From Acidobacteriota bacterium (lineage in GTDB: Bacteria; Acidobacteriota; Aminicenantia; UBA2199): 35,626 nucleotides of DNA. Of this stretch, positions 23,896-30,522 are shown one piece after another; the first letter of the stretch is position 1; each line of letters begins with the position of its first letter. The DNA lies in the NCBI GenBank assembly GCA_018897435.1, contig JAHIKI010000097.1, positions 1 to 35,626 of the forward strand, in the 5' to 3' direction. Under the pieces are notes generated by a model. That model searched no databases, was not told the DNA's origin, and worked only from the letters and a program-made list of their open reading frames with translations. A program made the translations under genes and the position numbers.

Positions 23896-24611
23896 TAATT
23901 TAAAGGTTTAGCCAATTCTATTGGTATTTGATCTTTCCCTAAGGAATTTGGCAGGCCAAGCAGAAAGTCATCGGCGATTTGCCTTAGTGTTTTCCTGGTT
24001 GTTGCGTAATCAAGCGGCGCCTTTAGCCAATTGACGTTTTCGAGCCATTCGACCGGAAATGAAATCAGTCGTTGTTCTACATCAAGCTCATTAATTACCG
24101 TTTTTTGTTTGGCATGATAAAAAATATCCAGCCAGTTAAACGAATATGCAAGTGAAAGATGAATGACATCAAAAATGTCTTTGGGTTCATCTCTTCCGAC
24201 AATTGCCGCAAGTTTATTTGCCAGGATGTTCAGTGGTGTATCGATCATGCCAAACGGGTAAACTGCGGGGGTTCCGGTGTAATAAGCGACATCATTTACC
24301 AGTTCTATCTTAAGGAACGTATCATTTTCAGCAATATAAAAACGGGTGAAGTCATCCGCAAAGAGTGTTTGTTGCAGGTTGACTGTAAAACGGGCTGTAA
24401 TTTTGTTTTTCAATTCTGAAATGTATTTCTGGTATTGGCTGTCGTTATTGATGAAAAAATCAAGATCTTCGCTGCAACGATGGTTAAGATAAAAACGGCC
24501 GAGCGCTGTTCCGCCGGTCAGGTAAAAAGGAAGCTCAAGAGTAAGCCACCAGGCGAGGAATTTATCTTGCAAGTGGTATAATTTGTTGTAATCTTTTTTG
24601 GACGAATTCAT
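23895..24611 (-). CDS. AbiEii/AbiGii-type nucleotidyltransferase
   Basis: A 238-residue protein of the nucleotidyltransferase AbiEii/AbiGii toxin family. Visible motifs are LPFYLTGGTALGRFYLNHRCSEDLDFFI (GG-TAL and the paired-acid DLDF, residues about 28-55), a later KIELVNDVAYY segment, and ILANKLAAIVGRDEPKDIFDVIHL (the K-R-DIFDL-pattern, about 140-165). Family members transfer nucleotides to RNA or tRNA and act as growth inhibitors or phage-abortive systems. The start overlaps the upstream small gene by 50 bp, which is long but common in this pair. The downstream 64-residue gene overlaps its stop. Confidence 0.85.
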   Translation of the reverse strand: MNSSKKDYNKLYHLQDKFLAWWLTLELPFYLTGGTALGRFYLNHRCSEDLDFFINNDSQYQKYISELKNKITARFTVNLQQTLFADDFTRFYIAENDTFLKIELVNDVAYYTGTPAVYPFGMIDTPLNILANKLAAIVGRDEPKDIFDVIHLSLAYSFNWLDIFYHAKQKTVINELDVEQRLISFPVEWLENVNWLKAPLDYATTRKTLRQIADDFLLGLPNSLGKDQIPIELAKPLN

Positions 24612-24867
24612 ATTTCTTCCGTAATGATGGCGACCTGAGTTTACTGATCGTTTGATTGGTCAATAAAACTTTTATTTCGTGCGGCGTAAACAGTTGTATG
24701 ATGGTGAACCAGGAGTAAGATTCAATCAATTTCAGAAAGAGCATCTTACGGGTATAGTGCCCGGCAAGTTTTTTTTCACCTTTTAAAACGGCTTCGACTT
24801 CTTCTAATGGGATTTCGTAATCCCAAAGTAATTGCTTTAATATTTTGTATTTTTCTGCTTTGTCCAT
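24562..24867 (-). CDS. Probable partner (antitoxin) of the AbiEii-type protein
   Basis: A 101-residue protein, highly charged and helical, beginning MDKAEKYKILKQLLWDYEIP and ending in a KYEFVQKRLQQII helix. No domain is recognised with confidence. It is the first gene of a three-gene overlapping set with the AbiEii-type nucleotidyltransferase and the 64-residue protein, so an antitoxin role is inferred. A long hairpin repeat of 177 bp (24928-25104) ends 60 bp before its start codon and may form or contain its leader. Confidence 0.65.
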   Translation of the reverse strand: MDKAEKYKILKQLLWDYEIPLEEVEAVLKGEKKLAGHYTRKMLFLKLIESYSWFTIIQLFTPHEIKVLLTNQTISKLRSPSLRKKYEFVQKRLQQIIPLAR

Positions 24868-24927
24868 GAATAAAATCCGCGAATTTATAAAAACAAAAGA
24901 TTTGCGAATAGGACGGGGTCACCCATT

Positions 24928-25104
24928 AACCCGCATTTCTCACAAATATTTGCTGCAATTGCGGATATGGGTATGTCTACAGCGTCAGGCTCGGTCGGAT
25001 ACCTTCATCGTACTAACAGTACGTCTCCGCTCTCCTCGGTCGCCTTCCTTGTATTCATACCCATCTGCACAATTTCGCGACAATATCTGTGAGAATTGCG
25101 GGTT
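24928..25104. repeat. Long-hairpin (MITE-like) element, copy 1
   Basis: A 177-bp element whose ends AACCCGCATTTCTCACAAAT and, inverted, AACCCGCAATTCTCACAGAT pair over about 45-55 bp through a GGGTAT step. The centre has a perfect GTAC-TAACA-GTAC loop. It matches 30274-30461 over the full length with scattered differences. It has no conserved reading frame between the two copies. It lies immediately upstream of the AbiEii-set start codon. Confidence 0.8.
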
Positions 25105-25114
25105 AAAAGGTTAT

Positions 25115-25300
25115 TGTCAGGTCTCAAAATTAGATTTGACTGTCTTTTCTTCTTCATCATAAGTCGTTGATCGCAATTTCGTTTATCGTTGATCGGAAGA
25201 AAATGCCCGCTCTCGCTGAACGATTCACGATTAACGTTGTTTTTTCTCGATTCACAACTCACGAGGTACGTTCACGAACCACGAGTAACGTACCTCGTGG
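25115..25300. repeat. Block-A repeat and GATTCACGATT-type low-complexity sequence
   Basis: A GTCAGGTCTCAAAATTAGAT word (25115-25160) is followed by ATCGTTGATCGG and ACGATTCACGATTAACG words and an ACGAGGTACGTT/AACGTACCTCGT inverted pair (25260-25300). Nothing gene-like is visible up to the hepT stop at 25390, apart from the A/T-rich run at 25335-25385. Confidence 0.6.
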
Positions 25301-25389
25301 AACGCAAAGGGCTAACCCAGCAGAGCTGGATAAGAGCCTTAGATAACAAATTTTCTTTGCTAAAAGCGCAGAAAATTTATTATAAGGCT

Positions 25390-25842
25390 CTAAAGATTGT
25401 TCAGAAATGAATTTATATCTCGCTGATATATTTCTTTAAGCTTGAATGCATCCTCAAGAACAATCTTTACCTTTCTTTCGTCCAATTCATAAGAATAGGC
25501 GTGCCTGAAAAAATGCCTGAACGATCTGAGGTTTTCCAGCAGCGATGAAGATTCCTGCCCTAACAAAGGGGGCCTTACTCCTTCAATAGGGATTGTCATT
25601 CTTCTTAAAAGTTCTACATGATACCTGCTCTTATCTTGTATATGGTTTTCAAATGCTTCAGCAACTATTTTAAAGAGATCTTCAAATGCGCAGTAGAGGT
25701 TATGCAATTGATATCCTATACTTTCAACCGCTACCTTGCCTTTCTTTTTTTTCCGTTCTTCAATCCGGGTAAAGATGTGGTCAATCTCGATAACCTGAGC
25801 ATCGATTTCAGCCTTTAGAAGGGCTAATTCTATCTTTTCCAT
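25390..25842 (-). CDS. hepT: HepT-like HEPN ribonuclease toxin
   Basis: A 150-residue, all-helical protein. The RHFFRHAYSYELD segment (about residues 110-122) contains the R-x4-H-x-Y catalytic motif of HEPN/HepT toxins. The SIGYQLHNLYCAFEDLFKIVAEAFEN helix is the usual dimer and partner-binding face. HepT is an RNase neutralised by MntA through polyadenylylation of the tyrosine in that motif. The gene follows the MntA-like gene with a 13-bp overlap. It is somewhat longer at the N-terminus than minimal HepT, which is normal for this subgroup. Confidence 0.88.
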   Translation of the reverse strand: MEKIELALLKAEIDAQVIEIDHIFTRIEERKKKKGKVAVESIGYQLHNLYCAFEDLFKIVAEAFENHIQDKSRYHVELLRRMTIPIEGVRPPLLGQESSSLLENLRSFRHFFRHAYSYELDERKVKIVLEDAFKLKEIYQRDINSFLNNL

Positions 25843-26174
25843 TTGGTACCCTCTCTCACAATTTTTTCCTTTAATCGATGCCCTTCCAATTGTACGAGAT
25901 CAACATCGAAACCGGTTTTTTTTGAGATAATAGACATGGCTTTGAAAAAATCCCTGTCGCTTAATCCTAAAAATCCAATATCAATATCCGATTTCTCCGA
26001 AAATCTGAAAGGTTTGGTTATAGAGCCAAACAGGTAAGCCTCTTTGAAGTCAACCTCCCCGCTTAGATCATCAAGTACGTGGGTGATTATCTCCATTATT
26101 TTCTGTCGCTGCTTTTCCTGATTTTTCCGGTTTTTTTCTATGGCCTCATCGAGTAAGGTCGTCGGGTATCCCAT
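25830..26174 (-). CDS. mntA: MntA-like minimal nucleotidyltransferase antitoxin
   Basis: A 114-residue protein with the minimal nucleotidyltransferase signature GS-x10-DxD: AYLFGSITKPFRFSEKSDIDIGF (residues about 46-68), followed by the third acidic strand FDVDLVQLEG. It would AMPylate and silence the HepT protein encoded by the overlapping next gene. Start codon ATG at 26174, preceded by 25-30 helical residues. It stands downstream of a low-complexity GATTCACGATT repeat (26200-26310) that probably contains its promoter. Confidence 0.88.
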   Translation of the reverse strand: MGYPTTLLDEAIEKNRKNQEKQRQKIMEIITHVLDDLSGEVDFKEAYLFGSITKPFRFSEKSDIDIGFLGLSDRDFFKAMSIISKKTGFDVDLVQLEGHRLKEKIVREGTKWKR

Positions 26175-26199
26175 TTTAGTTCTTCAGGGAGCAGCCGTA

Positions 26200-26310
26200 T
26201 ATCGTGGATCGCGGAACGCACCTCGTTGATCGTTGTTCGTTGATCGGAAGACATAAAACGTTGTCACGATTCACGATTCACGATGAACGGCTGACGATAC
26301 ACACTTCGCC
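26200..26310. repeat. GATTCACGATT/GTTGATCG low-complexity repeat
   Basis: Runs of CGTTGATCG, GATTCACGATTCACGAT and related words, with no gene, between the mntA-like gene and the second YgiT copy. The same vocabulary is at 305-340, 25165-25260 and 27612-27640. Confidence 0.65.
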
Positions 26311-26325
26311 CAAAAATACCGGGAA

Positions 26326-26556
26326 TCACGCAAAAGCGAATGTTTCCACCTCGACCTTGCGTGTCGGTTGTGAATGCTCTTGCACCATCTTTCGGACTTT
26401 TTCTACCGTCTCACGACTAAAAGTCGCTTCGCCACAGCGAGCGCACACCTGGGCCGGCACTTGTTCAACCAGAATAGCCTCTCCGCCTACGCGGAAGAAT
26501 TCATCCACGGTTTCCTGGCGAAAGACGGTATTCCCACAAACCTCGCATTTTTTCAT
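26326..26556 (-). CDS. YgiT-type zinc-finger protein (MqsA family), copy 2
   Basis: A 76-residue protein nearly identical to the one at 22291-22521, with the same two CxxC pairs and the same KVRKMVQEH tail. The visible amino-acid changes are at two or so positions in the region between the CxxC pairs (ENVDE/ETVDE, GGKA/GGEA). It belongs to a duplicated block (22287-22630 and 26322-26665, both 344 bp). GGAGG five bases before the ATG at 26556 sets the start. Again no toxin gene lies upstream, only a GxxExxY tail and a four-helix start, so this copy is also an orphan. Confidence 0.85.
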   Translation of the reverse strand: MKKCEVCGNTVFRQETVDEFFRVGGEAILVEQVPAQVCARCGEATFSRETVEKVRKMVQEHSQPTRKVEVETFAFA

Positions 26557-26688
26557 AACAGCCTCCGTTTCCGATATTCTTTCCATTGCCGCGGATCCGC
26601 TAAGAAAAAGAATTGGGGGATTTCACCACGGAGGCACGGAGATGAGAAAAAAGAGGAGATTTTGTGGGTGGGAGAAAGATGAGAGATT

Positions 26689-26761
26689 TCATAGCACCAT
26701 CCGTTTCAGCCCCTGTTTGTGGTGAATTCTTTCCGATCTCCTCAAACGAACGATACGCCAT
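26689..26761 (-). pseudogene. Fused remnants: GxxExxY tail and four-helix-bundle start
   Basis: Bases 26689-26718 (minus) encode the last few residues of a GxxExxY protein (QGLKRMVL, then stop), as in the first block copy. Just upstream, an ATG at 26761 begins MAYRSFEE, a typical opening of four-helix-bundle (S23) proteins, which stops matching after about eight codons. The two pieces are joined with nothing between them. The 26762-26799 stretch before it is a GGTTTAAGTGGTTAAGGTT low-complexity run. Very short matches, hence low confidence. Confidence 0.4.
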
Positions 26762-26799
26762 CTTCACCCCTTCTTTCTTTAACCTTAACCACTTAAACC

Positions 26800-27084
26800 T
26801 TAATCCTTGCGCAACCAACGTGAGATGTCCGCCAGCCGTTCGATATGTGCGGCGACCTGTTCCGGGAACCGGTCATGGTATTCCCGCAGCATCGGGCCCA
26901 CGTCGTGCCACTTGGGCGGCTCGATCCCCACCTGTCGTAACATGCCCTTGAGGGCCAATTCGACGATTTCCTGCGCTTCGCGCACAACATCCGAGTAGGC
27001 GACCTCATCCAACAGCACTGGCAGAATTTTCAGCCGCTTTTGGGCCTTAATCAAATAGCTTTGCGCCAATGAGACGTTCGTCAT
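26800..27084 (-). CDS. HEPN-domain protein, C-terminally shortened
   Basis: A 94-residue helical protein (SLAQSYLIKAQKRLKILPVLLDEVAYSDVVREAQEIVELALKG), with PPKWHDVGPMLREYHDRF giving the usual HEPN H-D-G turn. HEPN partners of this kind are generally about 125-135 residues and continue past RWLRK with an F-YG...P-E segment. Here the frame runs straight into a TAA inside a GGTTTAAGTGGTTAAGG low-complexity stretch, so about 35 residues seem lost. It overlaps the upstream nucleotidyltransferase stop by 4 bp (ATGA). It may be inactive. Confidence 0.8.
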   Translation of the reverse strand: MTNVSLAQSYLIKAQKRLKILPVLLDEVAYSDVVREAQEIVELALKGMLRQVGIEPPKWHDVGPMLREYHDRFPEQVAAHIERLADISRWLRKD

Positions 27085-27587
27085 AACTCAAAAACCTCCC
27101 CGGGCTTGTAATCCGGTTTCAGGTCCCAAATCCAGGCATTGCCCCGCCAGATACGGCGAGCACCCAACCGATCCAAGCGGGCTTTGAAACTGGATAATGC
27201 CTGGCGCATAAAATTCGCCCGGTCGTACAACAAGCGCGCGTCCTCAACCATGTCCAGAAATAACAGACTGCCTTGCAAAACTTCAGCTGGTGTCTTGATG
27301 ACGGGCGAAAGATCCGCCGTGAGGCCTGACGCGCGAGCCTGGGCCAAGGCAAAAGCCATCGCTATTTCCACATCGCGAAATTCGGCCACGCGCGGCAGCC
27401 GTCCACGCGGCAACTCATCTGCCACAATCAACAGATCAACATCCGAGTCGATGCGAGGTGTCCCCCGCCCCACGGAGCCAAAGACTGCCAGTGAGACCAA
27501 GCGAGCGCCATAGCGCTCCTGACTGGCAGTCAACAGCCGCGCCAGCAAAAGCTCGAATCGAGCCTGGATGGTGTCACTTGTGGTCAT
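27081..27587 (-). CDS. Nucleotidyltransferase of an NTase/HEPN pair
   Basis: A 168-residue protein with the nucleotidyltransferase signature SLAVFGSVGRGTPRIDSDVDLLIV (GS-x10-DxD, residues about 30-55) and a C-terminal helical half (MVEDARLLYDRANFMRQALSSFKARLDRLGARRIWRGN...). It ends with WDLKPDYKPGEVFEL, a common tail of NTases paired with HEPN proteins. Translation is coupled to the downstream HEPN gene by ATGA. The upstream 27588-27946 gap carries repeat block C-D. The pair is GC-richer than the surrounding toxin-antitoxin genes, suggesting separate arrival. Confidence 0.88.
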   Translation of the reverse strand: MTTSDTIQARFELLLARLLTASQERYGARLVSLAVFGSVGRGTPRIDSDVDLLIVADELPRGRLPRVAEFRDVEIAMAFALAQARASGLTADLSPVIKTPAEVLQGSLLFLDMVEDARLLYDRANFMRQALSSFKARLDRLGARRIWRGNAWIWDLKPDYKPGEVFEL

Positions 27588-27639
27588 GGCCTGCCCCCGG
27601 GTTGCTGGTTTTTAAGTCGTTGATCGAGGTTCGAAGTTG

Positions 27640-27795
27640 TTGAAGACATTACCTTATCGTCGGGTTATCACCAGCCAAGCTGCCGCCGTTGGCCACTTGC
27701 GAGGACTCCGCCTTACTTTTAAAAAATGAAAAACAACTCCCCATATAACTGAGTAATTCTATTACCATAAAGCCTTTTTTTTGTCAAATTTTTTT
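27640..27795. repeat. Mosaic dispersed repeat, blocks C-D
   Basis: GAAGACATTACCTTATCG and CCAAGCTGCCGCCGTTGGCC (block C) are followed by the AT-rich block D ending TTTTTTTTGTCAAATTT. It is the direct repeat of 22163-22278 (clearly homologous, with scattered differences) and marks the right edge of the toxin-antitoxin island. The remaining 27796-27890 is AT-rich with no gene. Confidence 0.7.
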
Positions 27796-27890
27796 TACCT
27801 TGGTTACCCCGTTTACCATATATAAAAACCCTAAAATAAAGATTATTAAACAATCTCCCGGCTTATACTTAAAAAAGTTGCGCTGCAACA

Positions 27891-27928
27891 GTCAAATATT
27901 GTCCAATATTGTTGACTTTGCCAACAAT
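27891..27928. promoter_or_regulatory. Palindromic operator-like sequences before the Wzz-like gene
   Basis: GTCAAATATTGTCCAATATTG with TTGAC behind it (27891-27916) is an imperfect palindrome with an internal direct repeat. It overlaps a perfect inverted repeat ATTGTTG-ACTTTGC-CAACAAT (27908-27928). Both lie within 56 bp of the ATG at 27947, where no clear ribosome site is seen. They may bind a regulator or fold in the mRNA. Confidence 0.4.
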
Positions 27929-27946
27929 TTCACTTAAAATTCCATC

Positions 27947-29515
27947 ATGGAAAAAAATGAACGTTTGAATGAAGGTTCTTTTACTAACAAATCCGGAAAT
28001 GCTGGCGATGCCATCGACTTGTCGCCCTACTTCCGCATGCTGAAAGCCTCCCGCAGTAAAGCGGTCCGTTTTATTAGCGGGACTATCATCCTGTTCGTGG
28101 TGGCGCTTCTCCTCTTCTTCTTCCTCTCCCCAAAAGAGAGGGTCACCCAAGCGAAGGTTCGCTTCCTTTTCCAGGGAGCCGAAGAGGGAAAGTACCCCAA
28201 CGGGGATCGTTTTTCAGCCATGGAACTGGTTTCCGCGACAATACTCCAGGAGATTTACGACGTCAATACATTGGAAAGGTATCTCCCTTTTTCAGACTTT
28301 AAAAACGGTTTCACTGTGTTACAGCAGAACCTCGAAAGGGACGCCATGGAGGCCGATTACAAATCCCGGCTGGCGGATATGAAGATGCTTTCCGTGGATC
28401 GGGACCGTCTCATCCGTGAGTTCCGTGAACGCCTGGCCGCCCTGCGCAGTACCGACTACGACCTGACCTTTATTCAAAAATATAGACTTTCCTCAATTCC
28501 CAGGGAGACGCTGAAAAAGATCGTCTCCCAGGTCATTGCAACCTGGGCCAGCAATGCCGACCTAAAAAAGGGCGCTCTCTCCTACAGGGTGTCTGTATTC
28601 TCTTCCAAAATGGTGAGCGCCAATCTCTCCGATAATTACACGATCCCTATTATAGCTCTGGACATCTTGCGTAACCAGGTCCGTAAGATCATCAACAACA
28701 TCGACCAGATCCAAGATCTCCCCGGGGCTTCTTTTATCCGCGATGCCAAGGAAGAAGATTTGCTTCTGGACATCCGCAACCGTCTTGAAGAGATGGACCG
28801 CTTCCAGATCAATCCCCTGCTCGGCCAGGTCCGCACCCAGGGTTTTACTAGTGACCCCCAGGCCACGATCGACTACCTGGAGAATCAGCTCTTTCAGCTC
28901 AACTTGCAAAAGCGCAGCGCCCAGGACAAGGTGAAGTTTCTGGAGAGCTCCCTGACCAGTTACCTCCAGGAGCGCAGTTCTGCTACCCCGGGCGCGCCGT
29001 TCCCTGCCGGAACCACCACGGTGATTCCCCAGATCGGAGCCGATTTTTTCGATAAAATCATGGAGCTCGGGGAGACGGCCTCCGACCAGGATTTCCGTAA
29101 AAACATCACCGAACGGATTATCGCGTCTGGAGCCGAACTGCTGGTCATCGAGAGGGACACCAGTTACTACGAGGATTTCCTCTCCCTCTTCAGGAAGATG
29201 AACTCCAGGTCGCGGGTTTCCCCCGAAAAGATGAAGACCTTCGAAAATGATTACCAGAAAGTCGCCGCCCGCTTGATCTACGCCATCGAGGAGATCAACC
29301 AGATCTATGAAAGGATCGCCAAGCATAACCTGAACCCGGACACCCTCCTCTACTCCATGGTCTTGCTCCCCAGCGCTTCTACCCGCTACTCCATCTCCCT
29401 GATCCTCCTTTTCCTGCTCGCCTTTTTTTACTGGTTCTGCGTTGCCGCTTTCGCGATCGCCTGGCTATGGCTCCAAGTTAAAAGAGAAGAAAGCAAGTTG
29501 CAGCCGGCTGCTTGA
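27947..29515 (+). CDS. Wzz/PCP-like polysaccharide chain-length protein
   Basis: A 522-residue inner-membrane protein with the polysaccharide co-polymerase layout: a short cytoplasmic N-terminus, TM1 at about 39-60 (FISGTIILFVVALLLFFFL), a large periplasmic helical region, and TM2 at about 478-505 (YSISLILLFLLAFFYWFCVAAFAIAWLW), ending in the cytoplasm. The periplasmic part has long helical, probably coiled segments (LRNQVRKIINNIDQIQDL, IDYLENQLFQLNLQKRSAQDKVKFLESSL). It is larger than Wzz (about 330) and lacks a kinase domain. It is the only plus-strand gene next to the cluster and is divergent from the toxin-antitoxin island. Function is inferred from topology; other two-TM coiled-coil proteins remain possible. 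Confidence 0.65.
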   Translation: MEKNERLNEGSFTNKSGNAGDAIDLSPYFRMLKASRSKAVRFISGTIILFVVALLLFFFLSPKERVTQAKVRFLFQGAEEGKYPNGDRFSAMELVSATILQEIYDVNTLERYLPFSDFKNGFTVLQQNLERDAMEADYKSRLADMKMLSVDRDRLIREFRERLAALRSTDYDLTFIQKYRLSSIPRETLKKIVSQVIATWASNADLKKGALSYRVSVFSSKMVSANLSDNYTIPIIALDILRNQVRKIINNIDQIQDLPGASFIRDAKEEDLLLDIRNRLEEMDRFQINPLLGQVRTQGFTSDPQATIDYLENQLFQLNLQKRSAQDKVKFLESSLTSYLQERSSATPGAPFPAGTTTVIPQIGADFFDKIMELGETASDQDFRKNITERIIASGAELLVIERDTSYYEDFLSLFRKMNSRSRVSPEKMKTFENDYQKVAARLIYAIEEINQIYERIAKHNLNPDTLLYSMVLLPSASTRYSISLILLFLLAFFYWFCVAAFAIAWLWLQVKREESKLQPAA

Positions 29516-29589
29516 ATATCCCCGGGGAAAATTTAGTCGCTAACAGAGTTTTTCGTAAATGTTTTAATTAGCTATTGCTGGCGTCTCTT

Positions 29590-29607
29590 CACTTTGCCTG
29601 CAAAGTG
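29590..29607. terminator. Hairpin between convergent genes
   Basis: CACTTTGC-CT-GCAAAGTG is a perfect 8-bp stem lying between the plus-strand Wzz-like gene (ends 29515) and the minus-strand Yip1 gene (ends 29643). No strong T run follows on either side within ten bases, so termination is possible but not demonstrated. A TCCCCGGGGA palindrome at about 29519-29528 is a second candidate. Confidence 0.35.
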
Positions 29608-29642
29608 GCAAGCGAAACTGGAAATAAAAAAACCGCAGTCGC

Positions 29643-30254
29643 TTACAGCGCCGGGGTGCCGAAAACCCCGGCCGCGCTCCCCCCCCCAAGGGCTGCGGAA
29701 GAGACGACCAGGCCGATCAGGAAAAAGATCGCGACGGCCGCGATCAGGGTCACCAGGAAATACCCCGTCATCTTGCCGGGCGGGACTTCCTTGAGCAACT
29801 TCATGCCCATCCACAGCAGGACCAGGGAGTAGATGCCCACCAGGGCGGCCAGCATGGACAAGCTGGGGAAGATGGCGAAGATGCCGCCGATCCAGGCGGC
29901 GGTGTTGGCGAAGACCACCGCCTTGGCCGATGCGACCAGGTTTTTTTTAGCACCGAACCAGGGGGCCAGGTTGTCAACAATCAGGGCGAGGAAGAAAGCG
30001 CCGGCCAGCGACAGGACATAGGTCAAAAGGGCCCAGGCCAGGCCGCGGGAAAGCGGATAGCGGAAGGTTCCGAAGAAGGGCAGGGAAACCCCGACCAGCG
30101 AATAGCCGATGAAGCCGGCCAAAGCCGGGATCGCGGCCAGGATCATGGCATACTTAGTAAACATGCCGGCGATGCTCAACGGCTCGCCCTTGATGACCTG
30201 CCACTCGGTCTTGGGGGTCAGCAGGATGTTTTTTACGCGTTTAATCAGGTTCAT
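29643..30254 (-). CDS. Yip1-family membrane protein
   Basis: About 203 residues. The short amphipathic start MNLIKRVKNILLTPKTEWQVIKGEP is the standard opening of bacterial Yip1/DUF1282 proteins. Five hydrophobic segments follow, and the conserved NTAAWIGGIFAIFPSL region (about 127-142) is present. The role is unknown, probably in the inner membrane. The frame opens at 30287, but AGGAGG seven bases before the ATG at 30254 fixes the start. The second copy of the long-hairpin repeat (30274-30461) ends 20 bp upstream of this start, so the gene's leader or promoter may lie within it. The C-terminus is a glycine/alanine-rich tail (SSAALGGGSAAGVFG). Confidence 0.87.
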   Translation of the reverse strand: MNLIKRVKNILLTPKTEWQVIKGEPLSIAGMFTKYAMILAAIPALAGFIGYSLVGVSLPFFGTFRYPLSRGLAWALLTYVLSLAGAFFLALIVDNLAPWFGAKKNLVASAKAVVFANTAAWIGGIFAIFPSLSMLAALVGIYSLVLLWMGMKLLKEVPPGKMTGYFLVTLIAAVAIFFLIGLVVSSAALGGGSAAGVFGTPAL

Positions 30255-30273
30255 TCTCGGTCCTCCTTGCAGG

Positions 30274-30461
30274 ATCCTAGCCCGCACTTCTCACAAATAT
30301 TTACTGCAATTGCGGATATGGGCATGTTTACGGCGTCAGGCTCGGTCGGATACCTCCATCGTACTAACAGTACGTCTCCGGTTTCCTTGGTCGCCTTCCT
30401 TGTATCCATACCCATCTGCGCAATTTCGCGACAATATCTGTGAGAAATGCGGGCTAGGATA
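30274..30461. repeat. Long-hairpin (MITE-like) element, copy 2
   Basis: Ends ATCCTAGCCCGCACTTCTCA and, inverted, ATCCTAGCCCGCATTTCTCA; the pairing extends about 50 bp inward. The core is shared with 24928-25104, including the GTAC-TAACA-GTAC loop and the GGTCGCCTTCCTTGTAT stretch. Same orientation relative to the downstream minus-strand gene as copy 1. An open frame of 71 codons across it is not conserved in copy 1. Confidence 0.82.
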
Positions 30462-30522
30462 GACATTACCGAATAGGGGGGAGAAAGTCAATTCCCCGAA
30501 AAAAACCTCTCTCAAAAAAGCT

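Noticed and set aside
28562..29326. A 254-codon minus-strand open frame inside the Wzz-like gene
   Set aside because: It is antisense to a protein with credible membrane topology and has no recognised motif.
30251..30466. Open frame across the long-hairpin element as a small protein
   Set aside because: The frame is interrupted in the other copy of the element, so the sequence is conserved as DNA or RNA rather than as protein.
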